A DNA stretch of 64,000 nucleotides, from assembly GCA_019695575.1 (NCBI GenBank), contig JADNSB010000022.1:1-64000 (forward strand), read 5' to 3'. A program made the translations under genes and the position numbers. A model generated the notes under the pieces. That model had not been told where the DNA came from. It saw only the letters and a list, made by a program, of their open reading frames with translations, and ran no database searches. Below, in pieces: positions 27,658 to 38,900 of this stretch; the first letter of the stretch is position 1, and each line of letters opens with the position of its first letter. The DNA is from Angomonas ambiguus. Lineage: Eukaryota; Euglenozoa; Kinetoplastea; Trypanosomatida; Trypanosomatidae.

Positions 27658-30600
27658 ATGGAAAATTATACCATTGTTGAACTCATTGGTGAGGGTTCTT
27701 TTGGCAAAGTTTATAAAGCTCGTATAAACGGGACTGGACATGTTGTAGCCATGAAATTCATCGTAAAGAAGGGGAAAAATGAAAAGGAACTTAGAAATTT
27801 GCGAAGTGAAATCGAAATTCTGACAAAGCTCAATCATGACCATATCATTACCTTATTTGACTCCTTTGAGACTGAGCTAGAATTTGTAGTAGTTATGGAA
27901 TACGCCCAGGGAGAACTATATGAAATTCTTGAAGACGACAAACGACTTTCCGAAGATGTCGTCCGAAAAATAGCCAAACAACTGGTTCAAGCATTAAATT
28001 ACCTCCACTCCAATAGAATCATTCACCGTGATATGAAGCCACAAAACATTCTGATCGGTCAAAACGGAGCAGTGAAACTGGCTGATTTTGGCTTTGCAAG
28101 GTCCATGAGCTATAACACAATGGTTTTGACAAGTATTAAAGGCACACCACTGTATATGGCTCCTGAACTTGTCCAAGAACAGCCTTACAACCACTCAGCG
28201 GATCTCTGGTCGCTTGGCTGTATTCTTTACGAGCTTTACTATGGAAAGCCACCTTTTTATACTAACAATCTTTACACTCTCATTAACCAAATTGTACGCG
28301 ACCCAGTTAAATTCGAGGAGCCAATATCTCCAGACTTTAAAAATTTTTTAACCAAACTGTTAAAAAAGCAAGTGTCTCAACGGCTTAACTGGCCTGAATT
28401 ATTGCATGACCCATTTGTTTTAATGACAAATGATGATCTGAAATGGCAAAACATTATTAAAGAACACGACGAACGTATGAAATCCCGTCTTGAGGAGTTG
28501 GGATGCTTCAGACTGCATCGAACGGCTGGACGGTCTGCTGCTGTACAGGCGAATGATACCTCTAAGAGTGCTTCACCACAGGACGAAGTGTTTAATCAAG
28601 CTCTGTTAGATGATTTGAGTTCCTTAAATAATGCTGAAGTTACTGAAGCTCTTAACAGACTGGTTGGCGCCTCTGAATCTATTTCTGGTGTGGACAATGC
28701 TATTTTGGAACGAATTGCGCAGCTGGGATTTATTGGCGCACTGGTGAAACTTGTGGACACAAAAAGGCCAGAAGATATAGTGAACAAGACACTCATTCTC
28801 CTCAGTATGTTAGTCTTCCCAGAAAAGGGAAAACTTTTTCCATTCCCCAATCAGCGTCCCACAAACGAAGAAATTACAAATCTGGAGAAACGAAGTGGAC
28901 AAGGTGACCTTACGCTTAGACAACAATTAGCGCTTGACCTCATGGTTAAACCCCACACCGCTTTAAATTTAATCAACGAAGAAATCAAAAAGAACGCATC
29001 CAAGCGTGAAATTTGTGTGAAAATTGTGTTTCAATGTGTCCGGTCAGAAAACAGTTTTGGGCCCTTTATTGTCCAGCTAAAAGAATTCCCCGCTGTCTGG
29101 TCCGCGCTTTTGGATACTATTTCAGAAGAGGCGGTGAGTAACGGAGAAGTTCCCTATCAATATGGAGCCCTTGTCTTTTATACAATTTCAATCATCATTC
29201 CGCATATAAAATTGGCGGCACCTCAGCATATCAACCAAAAAAAAATTCAAAATCTCGTGACACAAGGGTTGTCGGCTATGTGTCATTATAAAGTAGAAAA
29301 AAAGCCCCCGAAGGACAACTCTCAGCTAAATTATGCCGCAGCGGCTTCGTTGTTTGTCGCATTTGTACAACGGGAATTAAAAGATGTTGTCTCGATCCAG
29401 GTGGACGACGGGTTAATGAATAGTTTGTGCAATATAGTGGAAGGGGTTAGAGCTGTACCCGTTCGACCAGTGGAGCCCAGAGCGCTTGGTTCCAGTTTTG
29501 GTTGTGCCGAATACGGCCTCCTGGACGGTGTTGCACATATGCTATCTGTTATATTTTCGGACCCGAAATCTGTGGTGTATCGAAAGGACCCGTCAAAACG
29601 GACCCATCGTTTTCTAGAAAACGATACAAAAAACTTGTTTAATCTTTCATTGGAACTTTTACGAGACAGTGACTCGAAAATCGAGCTTTCTCCCAATGGT
29701 GTACAAACCCTCCTACGTTGTATACAACAAGTTGTTCAACAGGAAAGAGAACAAGAGGATAGGATGACTTTATTCATTGAACAAATCGCTCCCTACGCTG
29801 GTCAACAGCCTGGTTCACTCACTCTCACAGCGCTGGTTTGCAGACATCTGAACACCGACTACCTCCACGAACTGTTCAACTGGCCAGAATGTCGCGGAGG
29901 AGCTGCGGTTGGGGTAAGCTCCCACCTTACGATTATTTGTCAAATCATCACAGATTCGTTTCGTCTGGCGAACCCCAACTCTCCGGAAGATGACTCTGTT
30001 GTACGAGATATTCAGCAGATTTTGTACAAGGAAAAGGTGATGGAAATGCTCGTTCAAGCACTAGACTATACTGATGTCGCATTTTGGGGAACACCGTTCG
30101 CCATCATATCAAAACTTGTGAATAGTTCTCAACATTTTGCAAAAGCATTCGTTGATGGTGGAGGTCTTGAACCTTCCAGAATGCACCGAGTGTTGGACGT
30201 TAAGAAGTCCAGCACTGGTCTCATATCTGATGGATTAAATGTGCTTTCACAACTGGCAAGAGTGTCCAAAGACTTCTACCCTGCCATCCACAACGCCAAC
30301 TTGTACGACACATTTGGAGTTCTGTTTCAACAGACGGAAAAGGAAATTCGAGGTAAAATGTGTACTTTGATCGGTAATCTATGCAAACACTCTCCTTACT
30401 TTTATGAACCGCTCCTCAAGCACAAACTCATTGGTGGTTTGGTCAGCTGCTGTAATGATAAGGACGCCTATACCCAAAAATTTTCCGCGTTTGCCGTTGG
30501 TAATGCCGCATTTCATTCGGATTATTTATACGGGGAACTCAAGTCTTCCATTCCAGCCATAATCAAATTGCTATCGAGCTCTGACGATAAAACGCGACAA

Positions 30601-30900
30601 AATGCAGCCGGTGCCTTGAGTAACTTTGTGAGAAACGGGGATCAACTCGTAGAAAAGCTGGCAGAATTCCGCGCAGCAGATGCATTACTCAACATGTTAA
30701 AAAATGACAAGCCTAGTTTGAAGTCCATTATTGTCATTACAATAAACTCCTTTTGTTCCTATAGTATCTTTCGGGAAAGGCTTCTTTCTCTTGGGCTTGT
30801 AAATGTTATTGACGGTCTCGAAACCGACCCCGCCACCCGTGATGACCCAACTATCAAGAAATACGTCGGACGCATAAGAGAACGAATAAAGCAGAGTTAA
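27658..30900 (+). CDS. STK36: Fused/STK36-type serine/threonine kinase
   Basis: A 1080-residue protein. The kinase domain spans about 4-255, with GEGSFG at 11-16, catalytic Lys33, HRDMKPQN at 123-130, DFG at 143-145 and APE at 168-170, all intact. The N-lobe start ([22 protein letters not shown]) and the [27 protein letters not shown] activation region are those of Fused kinases. Residues 300-1080 form HEAT/armadillo-like helices. Outside animals Fused acts in assembly of the axonemal central pair, so an axonemal role is likely here. Coding sequence is visibly AT-richer than the genes to its right. The start at 27658 is the first ATG after the acceptor. Confidence 0.92.
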   Translation: MENYTIVELIGEGSFGKVYKARINGTGHVVAMKFIVKKGKNEKELRNLRSEIEILTKLNHDHIITLFDSFETELEFVVVMEYAQGELYEILEDDKRLSEDVVRKIAKQLVQALNYLHSNRIIHRDMKPQNILIGQNGAVKLADFGFARSMSYNTMVLTSIKGTPLYMAPELVQEQPYNHSADLWSLGCILYELYYGKPPFYTNNLYTLINQIVRDPVKFEEPISPDFKNFLTKLLKKQVSQRLNWPELLHDPFVLMTNDDLKWQNIIKEHDERMKSRLEELGCFRLHRTAGRSAAVQANDTSKSASPQDEVFNQALLDDLSSLNNAEVTEALNRLVGASESISGVDNAILERIAQLGFIGALVKLVDTKRPEDIVNKTLILLSMLVFPEKGKLFPFPNQRPTNEEITNLEKRSGQGDLTLRQQLALDLMVKPHTALNLINEEIKKNASKREICVKIVFQCVRSENSFGPFIVQLKEFPAVWSALLDTISEEAVSNGEVPYQYGALVFYTISIIIPHIKLAAPQHINQKKIQNLVTQGLSAMCHYKVEKKPPKDNSQLNYAAAASLFVAFVQRELKDVVSIQVDDGLMNSLCNIVEGVRAVPVRPVEPRALGSSFGCAEYGLLDGVAHMLSVIFSDPKSVVYRKDPSKRTHRFLENDTKNLFNLSLELLRDSDSKIELSPNGVQTLLRCIQQVVQQEREQEDRMTLFIEQIAPYAGQQPGSLTLTALVCRHLNTDYLHELFNWPECRGGAAVGVSSHLTIICQIITDSFRLANPNSPEDDSVVRDIQQILYKEKVMEMLVQALDYTDVAFWGTPFAIISKLVNSSQHFAKAFVDGGGLEPSRMHRVLDVKKSSTGLISDGLNVLSQLARVSKDFYPAIHNANLYDTFGVLFQQTEKEIRGKMCTLIGNLCKHSPYFYEPLLKHKLIGGLVSCCNDKDAYTQKFSAFAVGNAAFHSDYLYGELKSSIPAIIKLLSSSDDKTRQNAAGALSNFVRNGDQLVEKLAEFRAADALLNMLKNDKPSLKSIIVITINSFCSYSIFRERLLSLGLVNVIDGLETDPATRDDPTIKKYVGRIRERIKQS

Positions 30901-31527
30901 ATGGAAGGGTTTTAAACCCAACCAATGGAACGACCTCATAAAAGGAAGGGGAAAACAAGAATGACTCATTTCTATAAATGTGGTTTTTTTGCATTCTGTT
31001 TGTTGTTTACCCTTATAATTTGGATTACTTCTACTAGCGTGCCTCACAGATGAAAACGTGGACTGATCGCCATTTTTTTCTTCTCTTTAAAAAAATTCGT
31101 GAGCGCATCGATAGTAAAGTGGAAATTATAACAATAAGAGAAAAAAAAAAGAGAAACATAGCATGGGAAGCCCTTTCTCTCTTTCAAAATAGATATAAAA
31201 AATAAAAAACATAGTCTCTTTCATAGTGCCGAAAGGTTTTTTGTTTTCTGTACATTTCATTCTTTTCCTTTTCTGTATTTCCCCCCCCCCTCCTGTGTTT
31301 GTGTTTTGTTTACTGTCATTTCGGATGTTGTAGAAACGAGAAAAGAAAAAAGGTGTCCGTTATCATTTTAACTCTTTCTTTCTTTTACCTTACTGCTTGT
31401 TTACCAATCTTTCTCCGCCTTTCGAATGCCGTGCAAAATTATAGCCACTTTCATTCTCTTCATTTTCTTTTTTTATAAAACCAAAAAAAAAAAAAGCAAA
31501 CATATTAGGAATATCCGAAAAAAGAAA
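30901..31527. other. Long intergenic spacer and RSP4/6 leader
   Basis: 627 bases with T-runs, a C run near 31281-31290 and a long pyrimidine tract at about 31366-31420. The first AG after that tract is at 31443-31444. It lies downstream of an in-frame ATG at 31426, so splicing there would remove that ATG and leave 31528 as the start. No further gene was seen. Confidence 0.6.
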
Positions 31528-33315
31528 ATGGCGACAGTCAACGACGAGCGGTTAGAAGAACTCTTTCAGAATGCCAAGGCGTATCTCATGTCCACCACCC
31601 GAGATGGTATCAGTGTGTACGACCAACTCGCACGGCTGATGGAGGCCATCCTTGACGGGGACTCTGACGATGTCCTCAACCACCCCGAGAAGCTGACCGA
31701 ATACCTCTCTGAGCTGGAGCAGCACAGCTTCGCTCAAGGCGACAGTACCTCCGTGGTGAACGAGATATCCCCCGTTCCCCCGCAAGACCTCCAACGACTG
31801 GCCGAGAATCAAGCCCTCTTTCACCGCCCCCCGCCAGATGTCCGTACTACTATAGAACAGCCCGATCCCTACACCACGGTCACCATCACCACCTCCAAGC
31901 CAATGGACGCCCCCAAGTACGATGCGGTGACCGCACAGAACGCGTTCTGGACCGCGGCTGGTCATGGGTTGGCCGAGAGTGAGGCCTTCCTGCTGGACCG
32001 CTCCATCACTCGACTCGCTATGGATAAAGGTTTGGCGGATATTCGATTTGTTGGTAAAATCTTTGGCACCGAAAAGAACTACTATTTGCTCTCCACCCGC
32101 CGTTATGTCAAGGACGGAGAAAAGGTGTATAAAGAGGTCAATACTATGCCGAAGCCTCCCCGCAAAAAGGGCAAGGTGCCCGTACAAGCGGAGCCCGGCT
32201 ACGTGGGCTGCAATCGCCTTTCCTACTGGGTCTGCTCCCACCCTTCAGCGGAGTGGGTCCTTCTGCCTGACGTGACCCCTCAGCAGATCTGCGCGGCCCG
32301 GCAAATACGCCGTCTCTTCTCTGGTAACCTCGATGCCGAGGTGGTCGCCAGCCCGCCTTTCCCTTGGAACGAGGGGGTTCTCCTGCGTGCACAGCTGTCG
32401 CGCCTGGTCAGCTGCACCTACATCGCTCCTCAAGGGGCGCTTGAGGAGGCAGAGGAGCCGGAAGAGGAGGAGGACGAGGACGAGGAGGAGGAAGGGAGCC
32501 GCAAGCCAAAGGAGGCCAAGTACAATCCACTCACGACGCGAGCGGCGGACTTTGGGGAAGAACCGATGGATGTAGTCACTCTAGCCAACCTGAACCAGTG
32601 GGTTCACGCAGAGCCCTTCATCTACAAAAACGGCCGACAGACCAAGGTGCCGGAGAAGGTGGAGGAGGAGGAAGACGAGGCCCAGGAAGAGGAGGAGGAG
32701 CCGGAGCCGCACGACGACGAGGAGGAAGAGGAAGAAGAGGAGCCCGAGGAGGAGGAGGAGGAAGAGGAGAAGGAGCTGTTTGCCCCTATCCGTGGAGACC
32801 ACCTCTACGCCGTGATGGACATCCCTCAACCTCCCCCGCCACAAGATGAAGAGGAAGAGGAGGAGGACGAGGAACAGGAGGCGGCGGCCCCTCCTCCCAC
32901 CTCTACGGAACCCCCCGCAGAGGAGAACGACCCTGCCAAGCCCATCCACGACGATGAGATCCGCGATGACGACTACACCAAGATTAAGATATCCCCATGG
33001 GTCACGAGAGTAGTGAACAAGGCCAGCAAAGACCACCGCATCGCCGTCGTCCGTTCCCTGAGGTGGCCTGGTGCGATAGCTTACATCGGAAACCGTGGGA
33101 AACAGTGGGGGTGCGTGTACTTTGGAAACGGACTGCAAAAGACGGACACCGCCTTCACCCCAGCCCCTGCACCAGAGATTCTTGGCGAGTGTAAGGATAT
33201 CACGGAGTATATGGACCCCACCGCGGCGGTCGAGAAGCTAGTGCGCCGCGGTGAACCGGTGCCGGAGGTGGATAGTGAAGAAGACGTGGAAGAGCAAGAA
33301 GATGAGGAGGCTTAA
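31528..33315 (+). CDS. RSP4/6: Radial spoke head protein 4/6
   Basis: A 595-residue protein starting MATVNDERLEELFQNAKAYL, with the RSP4/6 blocks TRDGISVYDQLARLMEAILDG, NAFWTAAGHGLAESEAF, YYLLSTRRYVKDGE, GYVGCNRLSYWVCSHPSAEW, LPDVTPQQICAARQIRRLFSG and the C-terminal SPWVTRVVNKASKDHRIAVVRSLRWPGA. It forms part of the radial spoke head that signals from the central pair to dynein. Two Glu/Asp-rich inserts (about 345-360 and 405-490) lengthen it. The frame extends to an ATG at 31426, but the added 34 residues are hydrophobic/poly-Lys and would be lost at the predicted splice acceptor. I therefore choose 31528. Confidence 0.93.
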   Translation: MATVNDERLEELFQNAKAYLMSTTRDGISVYDQLARLMEAILDGDSDDVLNHPEKLTEYLSELEQHSFAQGDSTSVVNEISPVPPQDLQRLAENQALFHRPPPDVRTTIEQPDPYTTVTITTSKPMDAPKYDAVTAQNAFWTAAGHGLAESEAFLLDRSITRLAMDKGLADIRFVGKIFGTEKNYYLLSTRRYVKDGEKVYKEVNTMPKPPRKKGKVPVQAEPGYVGCNRLSYWVCSHPSAEWVLLPDVTPQQICAARQIRRLFSGNLDAEVVASPPFPWNEGVLLRAQLSRLVSCTYIAPQGALEEAEEPEEEEDEDEEEEGSRKPKEAKYNPLTTRAADFGEEPMDVVTLANLNQWVHAEPFIYKNGRQTKVPEKVEEEEDEAQEEEEEPEPHDDEEEEEEEEPEEEEEEEEKELFAPIRGDHLYAVMDIPQPPPPQDEEEEEEDEEQEAAAPPPTSTEPPAEENDPAKPIHDDEIRDDDYTKIKISPWVTRVVNKASKDHRIAVVRSLRWPGAIAYIGNRGKQWGCVYFGNGLQKTDTAFTPAPAPEILGECKDITEYMDPTAAVEKLVRRGEPVPEVDSEEDVEEQEDEEA

Positions 33316-33625
33316 AGGATGCTTCCTCTATTTCTTTGTATGAAACAAGGTACTTTTTTTTTTTGTTAGAATTTCTTCCAGAATGTAAATACAAAAATGT
33401 AGTTCTGTACATAAAAATAATAAAAAAACTGAAAACAAAAAAAAAAGCTTTTGTCATGTTAAGCACATAAAAGGGTAAGATAAAAGGTAATAAACGTAAG
33501 ATAAAATAATTCCCCCCCTTCTTTCTTTTTCTTTCCCTAAAAAGAAAAAACACTAGGGAAACCGTTTTTTCGTATATTTAGAAACAAACAAAAGAAAAAG
33601 AAGAAAAGAAAGAAAGAAAGAAAAA
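33316..33625. other. Intergenic spacer with acceptor of the acyl-CoA synthetase gene
   Basis: Contains T- and A-runs, then a CT-rich tract at 33511-33537 and AG at 33543-33544, followed by an A/G-rich leader (AGAAAG units) directly before the ATG at 33626. No gene was recognised. Confidence 0.55.
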
Positions 33626-35668
33626 ATGTTGCGCAAGTTTTGTCGGCCAGTGGGTCGCCTCTCTGTTCTACCGTTGTTGCACTTTTCCTCCCCGCTGCGT
33701 CCTTCCAAACACAGCGGTGCTTTGTGCCTACCCCGTCGGTGGGGTTCTAACGTGGGGGGGTCCTTCTTTCAAGAATCGGATTTCGCAGGGACGGCGCAGA
33801 TGTCGAACACGGATAGTCTAGGTATTATCATAAAGCCTCAGAGTACATTGGTGGACCTCTGGCAGCAGGCGGTCAAGGCGTGGCCCTCTCGTCGGTTCCT
33901 GGGGTCGAAGATGTGGGTCCGAGGGAAGCTGGGGTACGTTTGGTCTAGCTACGAATCCATCGATAAAGAGATTGAGGCGATGCGCACCCTCCTGCACGGG
34001 ATGGGGGTGGACAAGGGAGGGCGTGTGATTGTGATTAGTGAAAACCGATACGAGTGGTTTGTGGTGCACATGGCCACCATGATGCTGGGGGCTCACTTCG
34101 TCGCACTTCCCACCAACATTACCCCCACCGAGGCGCAACTCGTAGTGAAGAGCACGCTAGCCAAGGTTTTGTTCGTCGAAACCCCTACCTCGTACGCCTC
34201 GGTGCGAGGCTGGATCGGCAAGGTGGGACACCTTGAGCAGGTGATCTGTTTTGAAGAGCCATTAGGGGAATCTAGCTACGCCGTGGCGATCAACGTCGCC
34301 GCCGATGTACCGGAACAGATCCCTGCTCGCAAGGACATTGCATCCGAGGACACGGCGATGATCATGTTCACCGCCGGCACCACAGGTCCCCCGAAAGGGG
34401 TGATGCTGTCTCACCGCAACGTCGTCGCCAATATCGGCTCCATCTACGACAGTTTAGGAGAAGCACTCGCCCACACCGATCTCTTCATGTCCTTGTGTTC
34501 CTGGTGTGTCGCTGGAGCCCTTACCGTAGACCTCTACCAAGCCATCTGTAAAGGCGCCAGTGTGTGTGTGCCCCCGGAGCTGATCGAGGGGTTTCAAGAC
34601 CTCCCTTATGTCAACCCTAGCGTCATCGTCTCCGTTGCCCAGCCCTTCCAGCGGGCGTACGCCAATATTGTCGACGACGTCATGAATCGGGGCAGCTTCA
34701 CGAAGGATTTGACCCGTTTTACTCTCGGTCGCATCACGGAGAATCGGCTCATGTTTCAAAAGCCGGGCCGCACCCTAAGAGCCTTTTCTCACATGTTGCT
34801 AGGGAAGTTTAAGGAGCAGTTCGGCTCCGAGCTCCGCCTGGCCATTATTGTAGGGCACGGGTTGACCAAGGACCAGTCGGAGCTACTCGCCGATCTAGAC
34901 GTGTTCGCGATTGGGACGTATGGGTGTATGGAGGCGGGGGGGTTAATTGCGACCGACATTGACGTACCGCAGCGTCTGAAAGCGCTACCTGGTGTGGAGG
35001 TGCGGGTGGTGAACGATCGTAACGAGATTGTCGTTCCTGGAGACTTGGGAGAGATTCTAGTCGAGGCCCCTAACGCCATGCAAGGCTACTTTGACGTGCA
35101 CATCGACCCTGAAGAAGCTAAAAACTCTCTCGTGGAGTATGGCAGTCGTACCTTTGTCCGAACGGGTGACTACGGCTCGTTAACAGGGGGGTGGATGAAC
35201 GTGAAGGGTAGCAAAGATGTGCTCATTACCCTCGATAACGACAAGGTGGTCAATCCACTGGATATCGAATTCATTCTAGCCAAGAGTCCCTTCATCAAAC
35301 AAGTGTTTGTGTACGGTCACAACCGCCCCTACGTGGTCGCTTTAGTTGTCCCCAACGCCAAAGCCATCTCCTCCCATCTGCGAAAGATTGAACGAAGAGA
35401 TGGAATCCCCATTGTGAGTGAGCGAGAGAAGGCGGACTGCGTGCGCGCCGAGATGAGACGAGTGTCGAGGGACCTCCCTCCCCGAGCGCAAGTCCGTCGG
35501 TTCGCGTTTGTGGACGAGTTCACGTTGGCGAATGGTTTCATGACGGTGAAAATGGGGTACGCGAGGCAGAAAATAGAAAGTCACTATATTCACTACCTAG
35601 AAGCCTTGTACGACGACACTCCAAAGTTTTTTGGATTCGCAGTCGACGACTACGACGATTTGTTTTAA
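33626..35668 (+). CDS. AMP-forming acyl-CoA synthetase-like protein with presequence
   Basis: A 680-residue member of the ANL adenylating family. The P-loop TAGTTGPPKG lies at 249-258, GTYGCMEAGG near 430, and RTGDYG followed by the GSKD hinge near 512-530. The C-terminal domain contains NPLDIEFILAKSP and ends with NGFMTVKMGYARQKIE, whose Lys is placed like the catalytic A10 Lys. The first 45 residues (MLRKFCRPVGRLSVLPLL...) are basic and hydrophobic without acidic residues, as in a mitochondrial targeting signal. Overall it is closest to long-chain fatty-acid CoA ligases (ACSL/ACSBG type). The usual acyl-site block around PLAHxxE is replaced by SLCSWCVAGALTV, so substrate is uncertain. Confidence 0.85.
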   Translation: MLRKFCRPVGRLSVLPLLHFSSPLRPSKHSGALCLPRRWGSNVGGSFFQESDFAGTAQMSNTDSLGIIIKPQSTLVDLWQQAVKAWPSRRFLGSKMWVRGKLGYVWSSYESIDKEIEAMRTLLHGMGVDKGGRVIVISENRYEWFVVHMATMMLGAHFVALPTNITPTEAQLVVKSTLAKVLFVETPTSYASVRGWIGKVGHLEQVICFEEPLGESSYAVAINVAADVPEQIPARKDIASEDTAMIMFTAGTTGPPKGVMLSHRNVVANIGSIYDSLGEALAHTDLFMSLCSWCVAGALTVDLYQAICKGASVCVPPELIEGFQDLPYVNPSVIVSVAQPFQRAYANIVDDVMNRGSFTKDLTRFTLGRITENRLMFQKPGRTLRAFSHMLLGKFKEQFGSELRLAIIVGHGLTKDQSELLADLDVFAIGTYGCMEAGGLIATDIDVPQRLKALPGVEVRVVNDRNEIVVPGDLGEILVEAPNAMQGYFDVHIDPEEAKNSLVEYGSRTFVRTGDYGSLTGGWMNVKGSKDVLITLDNDKVVNPLDIEFILAKSPFIKQVFVYGHNRPYVVALVVPNAKAISSHLRKIERRDGIPIVSEREKADCVRAEMRRVSRDLPPRAQVRRFAFVDEFTLANGFMTVKMGYARQKIESHYIHYLEALYDDTPKFFGFAVDDYDDLF

Positions 35669-35979
35669 TCCTTCACACAAATCATAAAAAAAAAATTACT
35701 TATATATTTAAAAAAAAAAAAAAACTAATGTGAAACGGAGAAAACCCCATCAATACTATCTTTCACAGAAGTAGTGTTGGCTGACAAAGCAGTTCCTTGT
35801 GTTGATTTTCTACTGTTTCATCTATCTATCTTTTCTTTTATGCATTTACATATATATATATATATATATATATTCTGTTTCAAAGCACAGAAAAGTTAAG
35901 AAAAAAAAAGAATAACAAGATACACAAACGAATCCAAAACATTGTTTTTCCTCACCCCAATTAGTAGACGTTGTTAACA
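35669..35979. other. Intergenic spacer with TA microsatellite
   Basis: AT-rich; A-runs near 35690 and 35711, a TA dinucleotide array at 35850-35872, and a short pyrimidine stretch near 35945 followed by AG at 35963. No gene was recognised. Confidence 0.6.
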
Positions 35980-38900
35980 ATGTTACAAATGTGTATCGCT
36001 TTAGAAAATATGACAAGGAACGAAAGTCAAGTATCCGCTCACAGGACCCAAGTATTGGAAATGCTGGAGCACACATTCATTTCAGTCTTTAAGGCCGACG
36101 AACTAAAAGCCGATACCCAACGGAAAAGGAAGGAGGCCACTGCCCTTCAGCGCCGTACTATCGGGAGTAGTGGTAGTAAAGACGGAAGCAGTGGGGACAG
36201 TGAGGAGGAAGAAGAAGAAGAGCTGCTGTCCTACCAACCGGCGATGGAGGAGGAGAAGTTACACCTCGCCCGTGCAGTGCGCCTCTTCCACCAGAATGTC
36301 GGACGAACGAAGGAGGGACAGATGTTCTTCACCTCTGTCGACTACTGCAACCACGCTGCCCTCTTTATTCATGAACTTCTCGGCTCCCTCTCGGGGAACT
36401 CAAAACTGTGGTTCAGGGAGCTTCAACTTGCCGCGCTGCAGGCCTGTAAAGCGGTGCTGGAGGTCATCGGGGTCCGTAACCTCCGACAGTGCCTGCCAGG
36501 GGTGGTGTCGGCCGCTACCCGCTATGTGAGTCGTTCCCACCTGGGGAAGGACCCCGCTGCCGTCCGCCTCGAGGCCCTCCACCTTCTCACCATCACCATC
36601 ACCCGGGGCCTCTCCCTCGATACCAGCCAGGACCAAGGACCTCCCTCGTCACAGCGGGAGTGGTGGCAGGGGACCAGCGCCCGGCTCACGGGGGTGATGC
36701 ACCGTATGATCAAGCCATCGTTTTTAGTGAAGGGAGGGTTTGACCTTCCGACCAACCTCACGATGAAGGACATGATCGTGAGTGTACTGCAGACCGAAGG
36801 AATTCGCTACGTCGCGCGGCAGTCCCGTGAAAGTGGATTGCCGTGTCACCCGTTCCTTTATGAACTCCTCCTCGCTTACGCTATCCTTGACAACTTGATT
36901 CACCTTCAACAGCTCGACCGAAAGCAAAAGTTAAAAGACGACGGCAATGGCACCACTGCGGTGATAAAATCCAATCAGGAATCATTCCAGTACGTGTGCC
37001 GAAAAGCGGTGGAAGAGCTCCCCAACGTGGAACTGCTTCACCTCGCCACTTTCATGGTCCGACAGCCTCTCCTGCGCCCTGTGTTCATCACCGCAACGGA
37101 GAGCGATGACGACAATGAGAAAGTCGGTCCCGTCTCTTCGCTCCTTCATCCATGCGTCAGGTTTGTGGGGCGTCTTGTCCGCTTCGTGCAGCAACACATG
37201 TCCCCCGATGACCTTCACACCCACCGTGTCCCTCGACCTTTCCCGTCAGGGGTGGTGGATGAGTGTATAGAGTGTCTCGCCCATGCCCTGTCGGAGCTGC
37301 CCGACGACAACGAGGAAGGGGAGGAGGAGCTCAGTGCGGGGGAGGAGGTGACGAACGCGTTGCTGAGTCAATGGGAAGTCATCCTCAACGATTGGGATGC
37401 CTACCCGATACACCCCGCCGCACTCTACGTGATACCCCGACTTATCGTCTGGCAGTTTAAACCAATCCCTCCTTGGTGGGAGGACTGTGAGGGTCCTCGG
37501 CCTTCTCTGTACCCTTTACCGAAGGACGTTGTCCACTCTGGCGCCCTGGAGCAGTTGTGGTCCATGTGCGGGGCGCCGCATTTGTGGAACATCTCCCAGG
37601 ACGAGGAGCTGTGTAACTACCAGCAGATTCACCACCGACAGGTCGTCGCCGCGGTTGTGCTAAGGGTGTTGAGTCTTATCGCATCCGATGTCATACGAGT
37701 GGCGACAGCGCCCCCTGAAGGAGAAGAGTGTGGTAACACCTACTGCCTCGACCGCTTCAATGCCCTCCTCCTCTATCTGATTATGGAAAAAGCCACAGTG
37801 CCTGGTATTGTTCGAGAGGCGGCGGACAACTGTTTGGTGCAAATAGGAGCCGCCTCCCACTGCGACGATCTCTTTTCCTTTTATCTGAGCATCAGTCAAA
37901 TCCTGGTCGATGAAGCCAGCCGAGCGATGTTGGTGGAGTCACTTCGGTTCTCTGCGGCGAGTGTTCTGAGAGGGGCAATGGATTTTATCACGGAGCACTT
38001 GCGGTCTCAGGACGGGGAGGTCGTCTCTTCCTCCGAGAAAAAGAATAGCAAGTGGTTTACCAGTAGCAGTCAACTTCAGTTAGTGGTGAGTGAACGGCTT
38101 TCCACCTCTGCTGTCCTCACCATTACTGCCTCCAACGTGAAGGAGCCCTATCGGACTGCGTTTATTAGCAAAGTGGCGGACTTTGTAAAGAATACCATTC
38201 ACGCGGCTGTGGAGGGGATGCAGACGGCACAGCGGGAGCGGCACACCACCGGCGTTCGAGCCGCGTTGACGCTTCTGAAAGACTGCTTTGACACCACCGC
38301 CTATCTTAACTTTAGCACACCACAGATGCCACTCGATGAAGACCAAGAGCGACAGACCACATCGGTCAACATCCGAGTTTCGCTGCTCCAGCAGGCTTGT
38401 GTCAATGCCATCCAGGACATTCTATTTCACTGTAGTGTAGCGAGTCACCCCGCCACCCCCATGATGGTCCGCTGCGTGATTCATGGCCTTACTGCCTTTC
38501 TCACTTCACAAGAGTCGGTGGAGTGGATGGGGAAAGAGGTGGAAAAACTGCAACATACAATGCGGAAACGACGGGAGGAACGTTTACGCAGAAAAGGAGG
38601 GAAGCAAGAAGGGCTAGAGGACGAGGACGAAGAGGAAGAGGAAGAGTTGCCGATGCCACAGCCCTGTGGAGAACTTCACTGGACGGCGGACAGCGTCATT
38701 GTGCTCCCTCGTAGTCACCTCAAGACAGTCTACCGGGTGTATCTTTCCTTCACCGCGATGTTGAGGGAGCCCATCGCCACCCATCTTACCGAGTCCTCCA
38801 CCCCCGGCAAGCGACGGCCGGCAGAGAAGCGGTTACTGGAGCTGACCCCCATCACACCCGCCGTATTCAGCCTCATGGATGGCCTTGGGGCGCTGTTGCT

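Noticed and set aside
31426-31527. 34-residue N-terminal extension of RSP4/6 from an upstream in-frame ATG
   Set aside because: It is hydrophobic and poly-Lys, unlike the family, and the first AG after the pyrimidine tract (31443-31444) lies inside it, so the upstream ATG would be removed by trans-splicing.
32581-33138. Long minus-strand ORF opposite RSP4/6
   Set aside because: It is Leu-rich only because it is the complement of Glu codons; a shadow of the real gene.
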